Assembly (NCBI GenBank): GCA_016783865.1
Contig: JADHVS010000013.1
Location: 1-40,811, forward strand
Direction of reading: 5' to 3'
Origin: Bacteroidales bacterium
GTDB lineage: Bacteria; Bacteroidota; Bacteroidia; Bacteroidales; SM23-62
DNA length: 40,811 bases
This document shows positions 13,827 to 22,064 of this stretch, in pieces. A model generated the notes under the pieces. It ran no database searches. It was not told where the DNA came from and was given only the letters and a program-made list of their open reading frames with translations. A program made the translations under genes and the position numbers. Within the stretch, counting starts at the first letter, position 1. Every line of letters starts with the position of its first letter.

Positions 13827-16800
13827 TTATCGCTGAACGACAAACTTTTCAATGAAATAGCGGTTTTCTTTCGACATCCTGATGAAATAGAGGCCTTCGG
13901 CAAAGCCGGAAACATCAATTTTCTTGGTATAATCCGACGGAACATTGGTCAGTTTCTCAGTAAATTTGATATTTCCTGTCACATCATTGATAACCAGTGT
14001 GATATCTGTTTCCCTTCCCTGTATCCGAAGGTTCAATGTTTCTTCGGCCGGGTTTGGATACAGGGTGACATCGACCAGCAGGTTATATTCATTCACGCCC
14101 GGACAATCGGAGACAACAACCGGTTTTGCCATGGCTGATCCGATTCCACAATCGTTTGCACCATAAACATCGATCTCGCCGGATATGGCTAATGGGCTGA
14201 AATCGATGGTCACTTCGTTTGTTCCCTGTCCGGCTGAAATAGATGCACCTTCAGGTAGTGTCCAGATATAGGTCGTCGCGTCGCTGATTTCAGCAACACT
14301 ATACACATAGCCGGTATGGTTCACACAAACGGTATCGTTCCCGGTAATATCACCAGCGGGTCCCGGAAGTGAAGTTGCGGTCAGTGTACGTTGACTGGGC
14401 GGGCTGTTGCCGCAACCGTTTTGGGCTATTACAGCGATTTCTCCGGAAGCTGTTCCCCAGATGACTGTCACCTCATTGGTTCCCTGTCCGGCTTTAATTT
14501 GAGCATCAGCAGGAACTGACCACTGATAAGATTCTGCGCCGGGGATTTCAGTGATCCGGAACATAGACTCAATCCCGGTACATCCCAGGTCGGGACCAAG
14601 GATTGCTCCGGGGGCCGGTAGAATCATGGATACTGTGACATCGATGGTACTTGGAGGGCTGTTGCCGCATTCATTTCCTACAATGACCGAAACAACACCG
14701 GATGTTTCTCCCCAAAGTACCTCAATTGTGGGTGAATTCTGGCCCGTAACGATGGTTGCGTTATCCGGGACCGTCCATGAGTATGAAGTAGCGCCTGTCA
14801 TCGGTTGAATCTGATACATGGCTGTTGAATCCTTGCAAACATCCGAGGGTCCGGTAATAGCGCCGGGAGACGGGGGGGCGGTCTTCACCGTCACAAGTAC
14901 GCTGTCAGTTGCATTATCCTGGTTGTTATCAGTAACTGTTACAAAATACTTGGTAGTGGTAGTTGGGGAGGCGATTGGATTCGCAATATTGGGATTGCTC
15001 AGGCCTGTCGTGGGAGTCCATGCATAGGTGAATGGCGGTGAGCCACCGGAAATCGAAACATTGAGTTGGGAAGAGGCTCCCTGGCAGATCGTGTCAGGAT
15101 CGGCTGTAGCGTTCACATAAAATCCGCTTCCTTCCACAATTTTCAGGGAAGCGTTCCGCCGGTGAACCGGTGTACCGTTAGGTCCTTTTCCTTCAAACGT
15201 AGCCGTATAGTTACCAGGGGGTACGGAGCCGTCAACGGTCACCAACACCGGAAGAGATCCCGGGAAAGAGGTGATTTCAGTTCCACCTGGAAAGGAGAAG
15301 GTGATGTTTCCGGATGTTGGAATCGGGTACACACTCGCCGAAACAAGCACTGTATCGTCATATAATTTCACTTCAGGAATATTCACGGTGAATGTGGATG
15401 TGTCAAGCGGTGTATATAATGTGTCGGCAATTTTATCAAGGGCCATCGCAAAATCAGGGAAATATGCGGTAACGCTCATGAAAGTTCCATTTCGAAAATC
15501 GGTCCAGGAGGACATGGAAACCTTGCTGTTGGAGACAATTCCATTATAGTCTCCCTGGTAACGCGGGGTGCCGCCGCCACCACAGGTGGTGCAATTGATC
15601 TTCATCTTCTTGTTGGAGATCGCCTGGTTTTCAACAAACGTAGCTCCTCCGTCATCAGAATAGGTTGCATAAATCAAAGCGCTATCTGATGTGGGAGTAT
15701 CACGGGTATCCATCCACTGAATGTAAAGGCGTCCGGTCTCTTTGTCGCACCAGATCGCCGGATGCCACTGATTGTGCTGAGTGGGATTGGCATCGTCATT
15801 GACACGAATGGCCGTTGACCAGGATGATCCTCCATCATCGGAGTAGCGACTCCAGATATCGGGTTTGTTCCCATTTCCGGGAGGGTCGTTGGAGGCATAT
15901 ACACAATACAGTCTTCCGCGGTGGGTGCCAAAGCTGTTATCAGCCGTTATGAAAGGGTAGGGGCGTGTTCTCATGTTTTGAATAGCGTGACGTCCATTGA
16001 CATTGGAGCCTACATACCCTGCAAATTGCTGCGATGACCTAAAGCTGAAATTCGAGCCTCCATCCAGTGATCGGTAAAACGTATAGGTAGAGGCAAAGGT
16101 GCTGCCGCCGTTGGTCACCACATAGACAGCCCCGCCCTGAACATTCTGGTGTGCGCCTACGCACACCATCATACCTGGTAAGCTCTGGGTGCTTGTCGTC
16201 CATGTATTGGTCCAGCTTTGGCCCTGGTTTGTACTACGAGAAAAATTTCCTCCTGAATTACTGGTCATGGTAGTGTAGACATAATTAGCGTATGGTCCGG
16301 CAGTTTGGTCAGCGGCAATCCAGTTTTTGTCAACGCCAGAAATTGCTGTATTGATCGACCCCCAAGTAGCTCCGTTATCGGTGGAAACAGCCACTTTGCA
16401 TCCAACAATGCTCGATCCATACATGTTTTCATAGTAAAGATTTCCCAAACTGTCATATACCTGAACGGGATCTCCCCGCACTGTCACTCCGAAATTTGGA
16501 TTGTTGATTGTCCAGACAACCCCATCTTCCGTGTGATGGGTTCCATTAATATTATAAGCAGCAAAATACCAGGATGGCAAAGCCGGGTTTTCCGCAATGT
16601 TGCCTTCGGCAAAATCAACACCAAGATTAAAGTTGTCAAAGTTGTCGATGGTGATAACCGATGATAACGGGGCTACATCTATAACATTTTTCGCTTGTTC
16701 TAAAATTTCCAGTGGAACCTGGTCCAGGTTGGGGTTATCGGCAGGATCAATTATGTCCTGTGCAAGGCTTCCGAAAGGGACCAATAAAATTATCCATGTT

Positions 16801-16841
16801 GCAATAACACAGATTTTTACAAAATAGTTTGTTTGTTTCAT
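13827..16841 (-). CDS. Large T9SS-exported protein with BNR/sialidase-like region and PKD-like repeats
   Basis: A 1004-residue secreted protein. A signal peptide (residues 1-28, ending FGSLAQ) is followed by a BNR/Asp-box-like propeller region (about 100-480) with sequences such as VSTDNGATWGS, RSLDGGSNFSF, YSDDGGSSWS and YSDDGGATF. Then come a beta-sandwich, one PKD-type domain (about 585-655) and three related Ig/PKD-like repeats. Each of these opens with a GxITGPxxVC-like strand (PGAITGPSDVCKDS, GAILGPDLGC, GDITGNDTVC). A T9SS type A tail ends the protein (VTLYPNPAEETLNLRI ... FVVQR). Asp boxes are structural, so sialidase activity is not implied. It is probably a surface or secreted glycan-interacting or adhesive protein. 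Confidence 0.88.
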   Translation of the reverse strand: MKQTNYFVKICVIATWIILLVPFGSLAQDIIDPADNPNLDQVPLEILEQAKNVIDVAPLSSVITIDNFDNFNLGVDFAEGNIAENPALPSWYFAAYNINGTHHTEDGVVWTINNPNFGVTVRGDPVQVYDSLGNLYYENMYGSSIVGCKVAVSTDNGATWGSINTAISGVDKNWIAADQTAGPYANYVYTTMTSNSGGNFSRSTNQGQSWTNTWTTSTQSLPGMMVCVGAHQNVQGGAVYVVTNGGSTFASTYTFYRSLDGGSNFSFRSSQQFAGYVGSNVNGRHAIQNMRTRPYPFITADNSFGTHRGRLYCVYASNDPPGNGNKPDIWSRYSDDGGSSWSTAIRVNDDANPTQHNQWHPAIWCDKETGRLYIQWMDTRDTPTSDSALIYATYSDDGGATFVENQAISNKKMKINCTTCGGGGTPRYQGDYNGIVSNSKVSMSSWTDFRNGTFMSVTAYFPDFAMALDKIADTLYTPLDTSTFTVNIPEVKLYDDTVLVSASVYPIPTSGNITFSFPGGTEITSFPGSLPVLVTVDGSVPPGNYTATFEGKGPNGTPVHRRNASLKIVEGSGFYVNATADPDTICQGASSQLNVSISGGSPPFTYAWTPTTGLSNPNIANPIASPTTTTKYFVTVTDNNQDNATDSVLVTVKTAPPSPGAITGPSDVCKDSTAMYQIQPMTGATSYSWTVPDNATIVTGQNSPTIEVLWGETSGVVSVIVGNECGNSPPSTIDVTVSMILPAPGAILGPDLGCTGIESMFRITEIPGAESYQWSVPADAQIKAGQGTNEVTVIWGTASGEIAVIAQNGCGNSPPSQRTLTATSLPGPAGDITGNDTVCVNHTGYVYSVAEISDATTYIWTLPEGASISAGQGTNEVTIDFSPLAISGEIDVYGANDCGIGSAMAKPVVVSDCPGVNEYNLLVDVTLYPNPAEETLNLRIQGRETDITLVINDVTGNIKFTEKLTNVPSDYTKKIDVSGFAEGLYFIRMSKENRYFIEKFVVQR

Positions 16842-16893
16842 AATACCGTAGTTCTATTTGCTAATCAGGTTAAATTACCAGTAAAATAGGGAA

Positions 16894-16901
16894 CAAAGAT
16901 A
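16894..16901 (-). promoter_or_regulatory. -7 promoter element for the 1004-residue T9SS gene
   Basis: The minus strand reads TATCTTTG, a perfect TAnnTTTG match, giving a leader of about 45 nt. No clear -33 element was seen. Confidence 0.55.
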
Positions 16902-16927
16902 CAAAAACCAAAATTATTACATATATT

Positions 16928-16952
16928 GTAACCTGTTTTCGTTATACACGTC
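16928..16952 (+). promoter_or_regulatory. Candidate ECF-sigma-type autoregulatory promoter
   Basis: GTAACC (16928-16933) and CGTC (16949-16952) are separated by 15 bp. This resembles the AAC-containing -35 and CGTC -10 elements used by many ECF sigma factors. The spacing puts transcription start near 16960, just before the sigma gene ATG at 16973. It differs in type from the housekeeping promoters in this window. Confidence 0.4.
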
Positions 16953-16972
16953 TAAACGTCGGATAAAACACC

Positions 16973-17533
16973 ATGGACGACAACCACTACATTGATCTCG
17001 AGCTGGGAGGTGATCGTTCCGCCTTTGAAGGATTGGTTGCCACACATAAAAACATGGTATTCTCTATTGCACTGAAGATCTTACAAAACCGTGAAGACGC
17101 TGAAGAGGTGGCGCAGGATTCGTTTTTGAAAGCCTTTGAATCCCTTGATTCTTTTGCAAAAAAATCCAAATTTTCAACCTGGCTTTATCGGATTGTCTAT
17201 AATACTGCCATCACGAAGAAGAGGAAAAAAAGAGTGGAGTTTGTTGATATCAATGACCATGTCATTACCAATTACACTGAAGATGAGATTCAGGAACATG
17301 TGGGTCAATTTGATGCAGAAGAACAAAAGATGCTCATCGACAAAGCGCTGAAGAGACTTCCGGAAGAAGACAATCTGCTGATAACTTTATTTTATAAAGC
17401 AGAAAATTCTGTGGAAGAGATCCGCATGATTACCGGTCTGACGGAATCAAACATAAAAGTTCGTTTGCACCGGATCCGGAAAAAACTTTACGGTGAGATT
17501 TCAGAAATGATGAAATACCAGATGGCAATATAA
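16973..17533 (+). CDS. ECF-type RNA polymerase sigma factor
   Basis: A 186-residue sigma-70 family protein with only regions 2 and 4. Region 2 includes LVATHKNMVFSIALKIL, REDAEEVAQDSFLKAFESL and FSTWLYRIVYNTAI. Region 4 includes ALKRLPEEDNLLITLFY and the DNA-binding helix GLTESNIKVRLHRIRKKL. It would direct RNA polymerase to ECF promoters, released by an anti-sigma factor. A membrane protein gene follows after 25 bp, then a fructosamine-kinase gene with no gap. That suggests a three-gene stress-type operon, possibly autoregulated from the GTAACC/CGTC pair upstream. Confidence 0.94.
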   Translation: MDDNHYIDLELGGDRSAFEGLVATHKNMVFSIALKILQNREDAEEVAQDSFLKAFESLDSFAKKSKFSTWLYRIVYNTAITKKRKKRVEFVDINDHVITNYTEDEIQEHVGQFDAEEQKMLIDKALKRLPEEDNLLITLFYKAENSVEEIRMITGLTESNIKVRLHRIRKKLYGEISEMMKYQMAI

Positions 17534-17558
17534 TTGAGTAATATAATTTTGTACCACC

Positions 17559-17990
17559 ATGAAAAAAAGAGAGCTGTTGCAGGATGATTTTATAGCCAAT
17601 CTGATGAAAAAGGCTTCATTGGAAACTCCTTCCGATGGTTTCGTGTCAAATGTCATGGATAAAGTGGAGGCACTGCCCGCCTGTCAGCCCCGAAAAAAAC
17701 CTTTTTCTCTGTTTATAAAATCAATCCTTCCGTGGATTTTACTGGTGGGTGTTTTTGTTTTATTCTACGTGACTTCGGATCTGCCATTTGGTAAATACAT
17801 TCCTGGTAGGGAATACATGCAGGATGTTTTATTGCCCTCTTTTGGTACCTTTTTCACCTCTTTTCAGAATCTTGCCAGCAACAAATTTTACTCCATCGCC
17901 CTGGTGGTTGTAATCTGTGGTGGATTCCTGTTTGGAATCGAACGCCTGATCAGTCACAGGATATCAACACATCATCACTACCTCATCTAA
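17559..17990 (+). CDS. Membrane protein, probable anti-sigma factor partner
   Basis: A 143-residue protein. A cytosolic N-terminal region (MKKRELLQDDFIANLMKKAS, ending about residue 45) is followed by a transmembrane helix (SILPWILLVGVFVLFYV), an extracytoplasmic loop, and a second helix (FYSIALVVVICGGFLFGI). The topology and the position directly after an ECF sigma gene are typical of unclassified Bacteroidota anti-sigma proteins. No zinc-binding ZAS motif (HxxxCxxC) is present. The anti-sigma role is therefore inferred from context only. Its stop is immediately followed by the next ATG. Confidence 0.65.
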   Translation: MKKRELLQDDFIANLMKKASLETPSDGFVSNVMDKVEALPACQPRKKPFSLFIKSILPWILLVGVFVLFYVTSDLPFGKYIPGREYMQDVLLPSFGTFFTSFQNLASNKFYSIALVVVICGGFLFGIERLISHRISTHHHYLI

Positions 17991-18848
17991 ATGATTCCTG
18001 ACGAAATCATTGCATTCCTTGAATCTCGTTTTCAAATTCATGCAAGCAGGGCCCTTGCGGGTGGTGATATAAACCAGGTATACCGGATCGATTCCTCCGG
18101 GGGTGTTTTTTGCCTGAAAATCAACTCTGCCGGCAAATTTCCGGAAATGTTTATAAAGGAGGCAAAGGGTCTTTCCCTGCTTCAGGCGGCAAAAGAATTG
18201 CGTGTTCCGTCTGTTGTGGAGGTGATCACGCTGACACATTATTCCGCTATTTTGCTGGAGTTCATCAACACAGCGGAACCAGTAAAGGATTTTATGTTTC
18301 GTTTTGGTGCTTCTCTGGCCAAACTGCATGATCATACTGCCTCCTTCTATGGTTTGGATCATGATAATTATATGGGTTCGTTGCCTCAATCGAACAGAAA
18401 AAGCAGCAACTGGATTGACTTTTTCAGGGAAGAGCGGCTCGAAAAACAGCTCCGGCTGGCGAGAGACTCCGGGCAACTAACCGGGGATACCAATGTTCTT
18501 TTTTCCCGTCTTTTTTCCCGGTTGGATCAATTGCTCTCTGTTGACCGGCCATCTTTGCTGCACGGAGACCTTTGGGGAGGTAATTTCATGGTTTCTGAAA
18601 CCGGTGAACCCTGTTTAATCGACCCGGCGGTCTATTATGGCCATAGGGAAGTTGATCTTGCTATGACAAAACTATTTGGTGGATTTTCTTCCGATTTTTA
18701 TCACGGTTATGAGTCGCACCACGGGTTGGTTCCGGGATGGCGGGAAAGGCTTGACCTGTATAACCTTTACCCTTTACTGGTTCATGTGACTCTTTTTGGG
18801 GGGGGATATATTGGTTCGGTTCGGCGGATTTTGCAAAAATTCAGCTGA
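17991..18848 (+). CDS. Fructosamine kinase family protein (Fn3K-like)
   Basis: A 285-residue kinase of the fructosamine/ketosamine-3-kinase family, which phosphorylates sugar adducts on proteins or amines so they detach (deglycation). Kinase-fold landmarks are the Gly-containing loop (GGDINQVYRI), the Lys in VFCLKINSA, the catalytic loop LLHGDLWGGNF and the metal-binding LIDPAVYYGHREVDLAM. The length is normal for bacterial Fn3K. It begins at the base after the stop of the putative anti-sigma gene, so it belongs to the sigma operon. Its 3' end overlaps lutB on the other strand by 8 bp. Confidence 0.92.
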   Translation: MIPDEIIAFLESRFQIHASRALAGGDINQVYRIDSSGGVFCLKINSAGKFPEMFIKEAKGLSLLQAAKELRVPSVVEVITLTHYSAILLEFINTAEPVKDFMFRFGASLAKLHDHTASFYGLDHDNYMGSLPQSNRKSSNWIDFFREERLEKQLRLARDSGQLTGDTNVLFSRLFSRLDQLLSVDRPSLLHGDLWGGNFMVSETGEPCLIDPAVYYGHREVDLAMTKLFGGFSSDFYHGYESHHGLVPGWRERLDLYNLYPLLVHVTLFGGGYIGSVRRILQKFS

Positions 18849-20223
18849 TTGGTTGCCGCTCTTTCCACAACTCCTTAAAATTTTTTTGGGCTATTTTCGG
18901 TAATGTCCGCCGTGGTCCCCAAAGTTTTTTACCAAATGTCCGAACGGCCCTGTTTTTTATCGCTGCTCCTGGTTTGTCGAACGTCCATCGGTGAAGCATG
19001 GCATATTTCCAGTTTCCAACTATTTTACGCCATACAAAACTTGTGTATTGCCGTGACACAGTTTCATTTCTATTATATAAAAGGAGTTCATGAAGCGGGA
19101 TCTTGACCGGGCAAACCTCGGTACACTTCCCGCAAAGGGAAGAGGCGAAGCTAAGGTGATTATAATCTCTCAATCCCAGGAAATGAGGAGAAATCACGGA
19201 ACCGATCGGGCCGGAGTAAACGGTTCCGTATGTATGTCCTCCTATGCTTCGGTAAACCGGACATTCATTTAAACAGGCCCCGCATCTTATACAGAAGAGT
19301 GCTTTGCGCTGTTGCGGATAGTTTAAAATATCTGTTCTCTGATTGTCCAGCAAAATAACATACATCTTTTCCGGACCGTCAGGTTCGTCCGTTTTTTTCG
19401 GGCCAAACAATACATTGTTATATACGGTCAACCGCTGCCCGGTTCCATAGGTGGCCAGTAATGGATAAAAGAGATCCAGATCTTCCAGTGTGGGAATCAG
19501 TTTTTCAATCCCGGCAATTGCAATGTGTATCCGGGGAAAAGCCAATGTAAGGAGCCCGTTTCCCTCGTTTTCAGTCAGGGCTACTGCTCCACAATCTGCA
19601 ACCAGAAAATTAGCTCCGGTAATCCCTACATCTGCGCGAATGAATTCGCTTCGTAGCTTCTCCCTTACAAATTTGGTAATCTCTTCCGGCGGAGAATTTT
19701 CAGGTAGGCCAAATTTCCGGTGAAAGAGGTTCGATATGTCCTCTTTCGACTTATGCATGGCCGGGGTTACAATATGATAAGGTTTTTCTCCTTCAAGTTG
19801 CACAATGTATTCACCCAGGTCGGTCTCAAATACTTCTCGTTTATTTTTCTCAAATAATTCATTGATTTCCAACTCCTCCGAAACCATGGATTTTTGTTTC
19901 ACAATCACCTTTGCCTTGGCTTTCTTGATGATCTGCATGATCTCTTTTTGAGCATCTCGTTCACTTTGAGCCCAGATTACCTTTCCTCCCCGTTTTTCAA
20001 AACTTCTTTCAAACTCAACCAGATAGGTGTCGAGTTTATTGATGATTTTTCCTTTCAGATTTGCAGCTCGTCGTTTGGCCAGTTCAAGATCCCGGTATTG
20101 TTGTTTGCCAATGGCCACTGCCTGATCATATTTGCTAATATTAAAATCCAATCTTCGGCGGTGTTCCTGGTCAAATGATTTCCGGGTTGCTTTTTCGAGA
20201 AATTGATGGGCAATTGAATTCAT
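18841..20223 (-). CDS. lutB: LutB-type iron-sulfur protein (lactate utilisation family)
   Basis: A 460-residue protein with the LutB/YkgF layout. An N-terminal LUD domain (about 70-295; ITGANFLVADCGAVALTENEG is diagnostic) precedes two [4Fe-4S] motifs, CIRCGACLNECP (Cys311, 314, 317, 321) and CGKCTEVCP (Cys364, 367, 371). LutABC oxidises L-lactate to pyruvate. Here lutA and lutC are not adjacent, so the enzyme may assemble with subunits encoded elsewhere or have another electron-transfer role. It follows rpiB by 4 bp and should be cotranscribed with it. Confidence 0.88.
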   Translation of the reverse strand: MNSIAHQFLEKATRKSFDQEHRRRLDFNISKYDQAVAIGKQQYRDLELAKRRAANLKGKIINKLDTYLVEFERSFEKRGGKVIWAQSERDAQKEIMQIIKKAKAKVIVKQKSMVSEELEINELFEKNKREVFETDLGEYIVQLEGEKPYHIVTPAMHKSKEDISNLFHRKFGLPENSPPEEITKFVREKLRSEFIRADVGITGANFLVADCGAVALTENEGNGLLTLAFPRIHIAIAGIEKLIPTLEDLDLFYPLLATYGTGQRLTVYNNVLFGPKKTDEPDGPEKMYVILLDNQRTDILNYPQQRKALFCIRCGACLNECPVYRSIGGHTYGTVYSGPIGSVISPHFLGLRDYNHLSFASSLCGKCTEVCPVKIPLHELLLYNRNETVSRQYTSFVWRKIVGNWKYAMLHRWTFDKPGAAIKNRAVRTFGKKLWGPRRTLPKIAQKNFKELWKERQPIS

Positions 20224-20227
20224 CCTG

Positions 20228-20683
20228 TTACGATTGAAGAGTAGCTGAGATCTTCTTTACACGCCGTTCATGCCGGCCACCTTCAAATTCAGTATGTAAA
20301 AAAAGTTTTACCAGTTTAGCGGCATGAACATTTGATATAAATCTGGCAGGAAGGGAAATAATATTGGCGTCATTATGCTGTCTGGCCAGCCTAGTAATCT
20401 TATCTTTCCAGCATAACGCGGCTCTTACATGTGGGTATTTATTAGCAACCATTATTGCCCCATTGCCACTTCCGCAAAGGATAATTCCCTTTTTATACTC
20501 TCCCTTTTCAATTGCGTTTGCCAATGGGTGAATAGGATCAGGATAATCCATGCTCTCTTCTGAAAATGTACCGAAATCCTTCACTTCAAATCCCCATTTG
20601 GCCAACTTATTCATCAAATATTTCTTCATCCCGAATCCTGCATGATCGCTTCCAATAGCAATAATTTCAACAGATTTGGTCAT
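20228..20683 (-). CDS. rpiB: Ribose-5-phosphate isomerase B
   Basis: A 151-residue RpiB/LacAB-family isomerase interconverting ribose-5-phosphate and ribulose-5-phosphate. It starts MTKSVEIIAIGSDHAGFGMK (Asp13-His14 of the phosphate/substrate site) and has the catalytic cysteine in ILCGSGNGAIMVANK (Cys70). His103 in RQHNDANI is also typical. In-frame ATGs at 20743 and 20713 lie upstream of a perfect -7 element (20701-20708), so they cannot be on the main transcript; the ATG at 20683 is chosen. lutB follows after 4 bp. Confidence 0.94.
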   Translation of the reverse strand: MTKSVEIIAIGSDHAGFGMKKYLMNKLAKWGFEVKDFGTFSEESMDYPDPIHPLANAIEKGEYKKGIILCGSGNGAIMVANKYPHVRAALCWKDKITRLARQHNDANIISLPARFISNVHAAKLVKLFLHTEFEGGRHERRVKKISATLQS

Positions 20684-20700
20684 TGTTAATATTTTTTCGA

Positions 20701-20708
20701 CAAAGGTA
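20701..20708 (-). promoter_or_regulatory. -7 promoter element for rpiB-lutB
   Basis: The minus strand reads TACCTTTG, a perfect TAnnTTTG match. Its last base is 17 bp before the ATG at 20683, giving a leader of about 12 nt and fixing the rpiB start. Confidence 0.65.
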
Positions 20709-20743
20709 GCCATTCTGCTATCAAGATCCCCTGAAAACCACAA

Positions 20744-21116
20744 TTTTAAATTTTAAACAAGAAAATGTTAACAACTGTGTAACTTTGTTATCAAATTCTG
20801 ATAAAAACCCTGTTTCGGGTAGTGCCATAATAAATAGACAGCAATGCCGGAACTTATCCATTTTTATCAAAGAGTTATCACAATTTTGAGAGGCTTCAGG
20901 AGCCTCTTTTTATAAACAAACAAGAAATTTCTTTATCCTGTTGAAATATCTTAAATAATTATAAAACAATTAAATACAAATTATAATGTGTTGATAACTT
21001 GTTCATGAATTTTAAAAACTGAATAACCCAAATTTTCAGATGAAAATCTTTAAACCAAACTAACACCTACTATAAATAACAATAAAATAAAGACTTTTTT
21101 ATTATTATTATAAAGA
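20744..21116. other. AT-rich divergent intergenic region with DnaA-box-like cluster
   Basis: About 370 bp without a supported gene, between divergent rpiB and nadA. It has TTATC pentamers at 20788, 20854, 20864, 20875 and 20933 on the plus strand, and on the minus strand within TCTGATAA (20797-20804) and TGTTGATAA (20989-20997, i.e. TTATCAACA). Three are spaced 10 and 11 bp apart. Very AT-rich DNA fills 20941-21116. A plus-strand terminator lies at 20889-20911. It could be a replication origin, a regulated leader or a small-RNA locus. Confidence 0.5.
20889..20911 (+). terminator. Perfect intrinsic terminator inside the rpiB-nadA intergenic region
   Basis: AGAGGCT and AGCCTCT form a 7-bp perfect stem around TCAGG, followed by a T run. 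It points rightward, more than 200 bp before nadA and after no annotated plus-strand gene. It therefore implies a short plus-strand transcript or an attenuator ending here. Confidence 0.7.
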
Positions 21117-22052
21117 ATGAATTTTTCAAAAGAAAAATTAATCAGGGAGATAAAAACACTGCAACAGGAAAAAAATGCCGTTATATTAGCTCACTTTTAT
21201 CAGATACCTGAAATACAAGATATTGCAGACTTTATAGGCGATAGTCTGGCGTTGGCAAAAAATGCCTATCAAACAGATGCGGAAATCATTTTGTTTGCAG
21301 GTGTTCACTTTATGGCAGAGACAGCAAAAATTTTGAATCCATTAAAAAAAGTGATTATTCCGGATATGGAAGCAGGATGTTCCCTGGCCGATTCCTGTCC
21401 ACCTGCAGAGTTTAAAAAATTTAAAAAATTATATCCGGATCATATTGTTGTATCATATATCAACTGTTCAGCTTCAATCAAAGCGCTGTCGGATATCATC
21501 TGTACTTCCGGTAATGCCGTGAAAGTTGTTGAATCGTTTTCAAAAGATCAACAGATCATCTTTGCTCCTGATAAAAACCTGGGAAATTATGTGAATAATA
21601 TCACCGGAAGGGAAATGGTACTGTGGAACGGATCCTGCGAAGTGCACGAAATCATTTCAGTTGAAGCCGTGCTTGATCTGAAAAAACAGCATCCGGACGC
21701 GAAACTGATTGCACATCCAGAGTGCAAAGCCATCATTCTTGAAATGGCCGATTACATTGGATCTACAACCAGCTTACTGAATTATTCTAAAAAGGATTCT
21801 TCGAGAAAATTTATTGTAGCAACGGAAACAGGAATTCTGCACGCTATGAAAAAAGCCTCTCCCGAAAAAGAATTTCTCATTGTCCCTACCGATGAGAAAT
21901 GTTCCTGCAACGATTGTCTATACATGAAAAAAAATACGTTGGAAAAAATTTACCTGGCTCTTAAATATGAACAGCCTGAAATAAAATTGAAGAGAAAATT
22001 GATAGAAAAGGCCAGTAAACCCATTCTGAAAATGTTGGAATCATCTATTTAA
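21117..22052 (+). CDS. nadA: Quinolinate synthase
   Basis: A 311-residue NadA, which condenses iminoaspartate with dihydroxyacetone phosphate to quinolinate in NAD synthesis, using a [4Fe-4S] cluster. Family sequences are VILAHFYQIPEIQDIADFIGD, FAGVHFMAETAKIL, DMEAGCSLADSCP (Cys88) and LWNGSCEVHE (Cys174). A third ligand lies in the C-terminal CSCNDC (Cys262/264/267). Length is normal. nadB and nadC are not adjacent. It appears to open the rightward operon running to 29043; the next gene starts 12 bp after its stop. Confidence 0.95.
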   Translation: MNFSKEKLIREIKTLQQEKNAVILAHFYQIPEIQDIADFIGDSLALAKNAYQTDAEIILFAGVHFMAETAKILNPLKKVIIPDMEAGCSLADSCPPAEFKKFKKLYPDHIVVSYINCSASIKALSDIICTSGNAVKVVESFSKDQQIIFAPDKNLGNYVNNITGREMVLWNGSCEVHEIISVEAVLDLKKQHPDAKLIAHPECKAIILEMADYIGSTTSLLNYSKKDSSRKFIVATETGILHAMKKASPEKEFLIVPTDEKCSCNDCLYMKKNTLEKIYLALKYEQPEIKLKRKLIEKASKPILKMLESSI

Positions 22053-22064
22053 TTTACTGAAACC

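Noticed and set aside
20684..20743. Longer rpiB start with 20 extra residues
   Set aside because: The extra codons span a perfect -7 promoter element and are not part of the RpiB fold.
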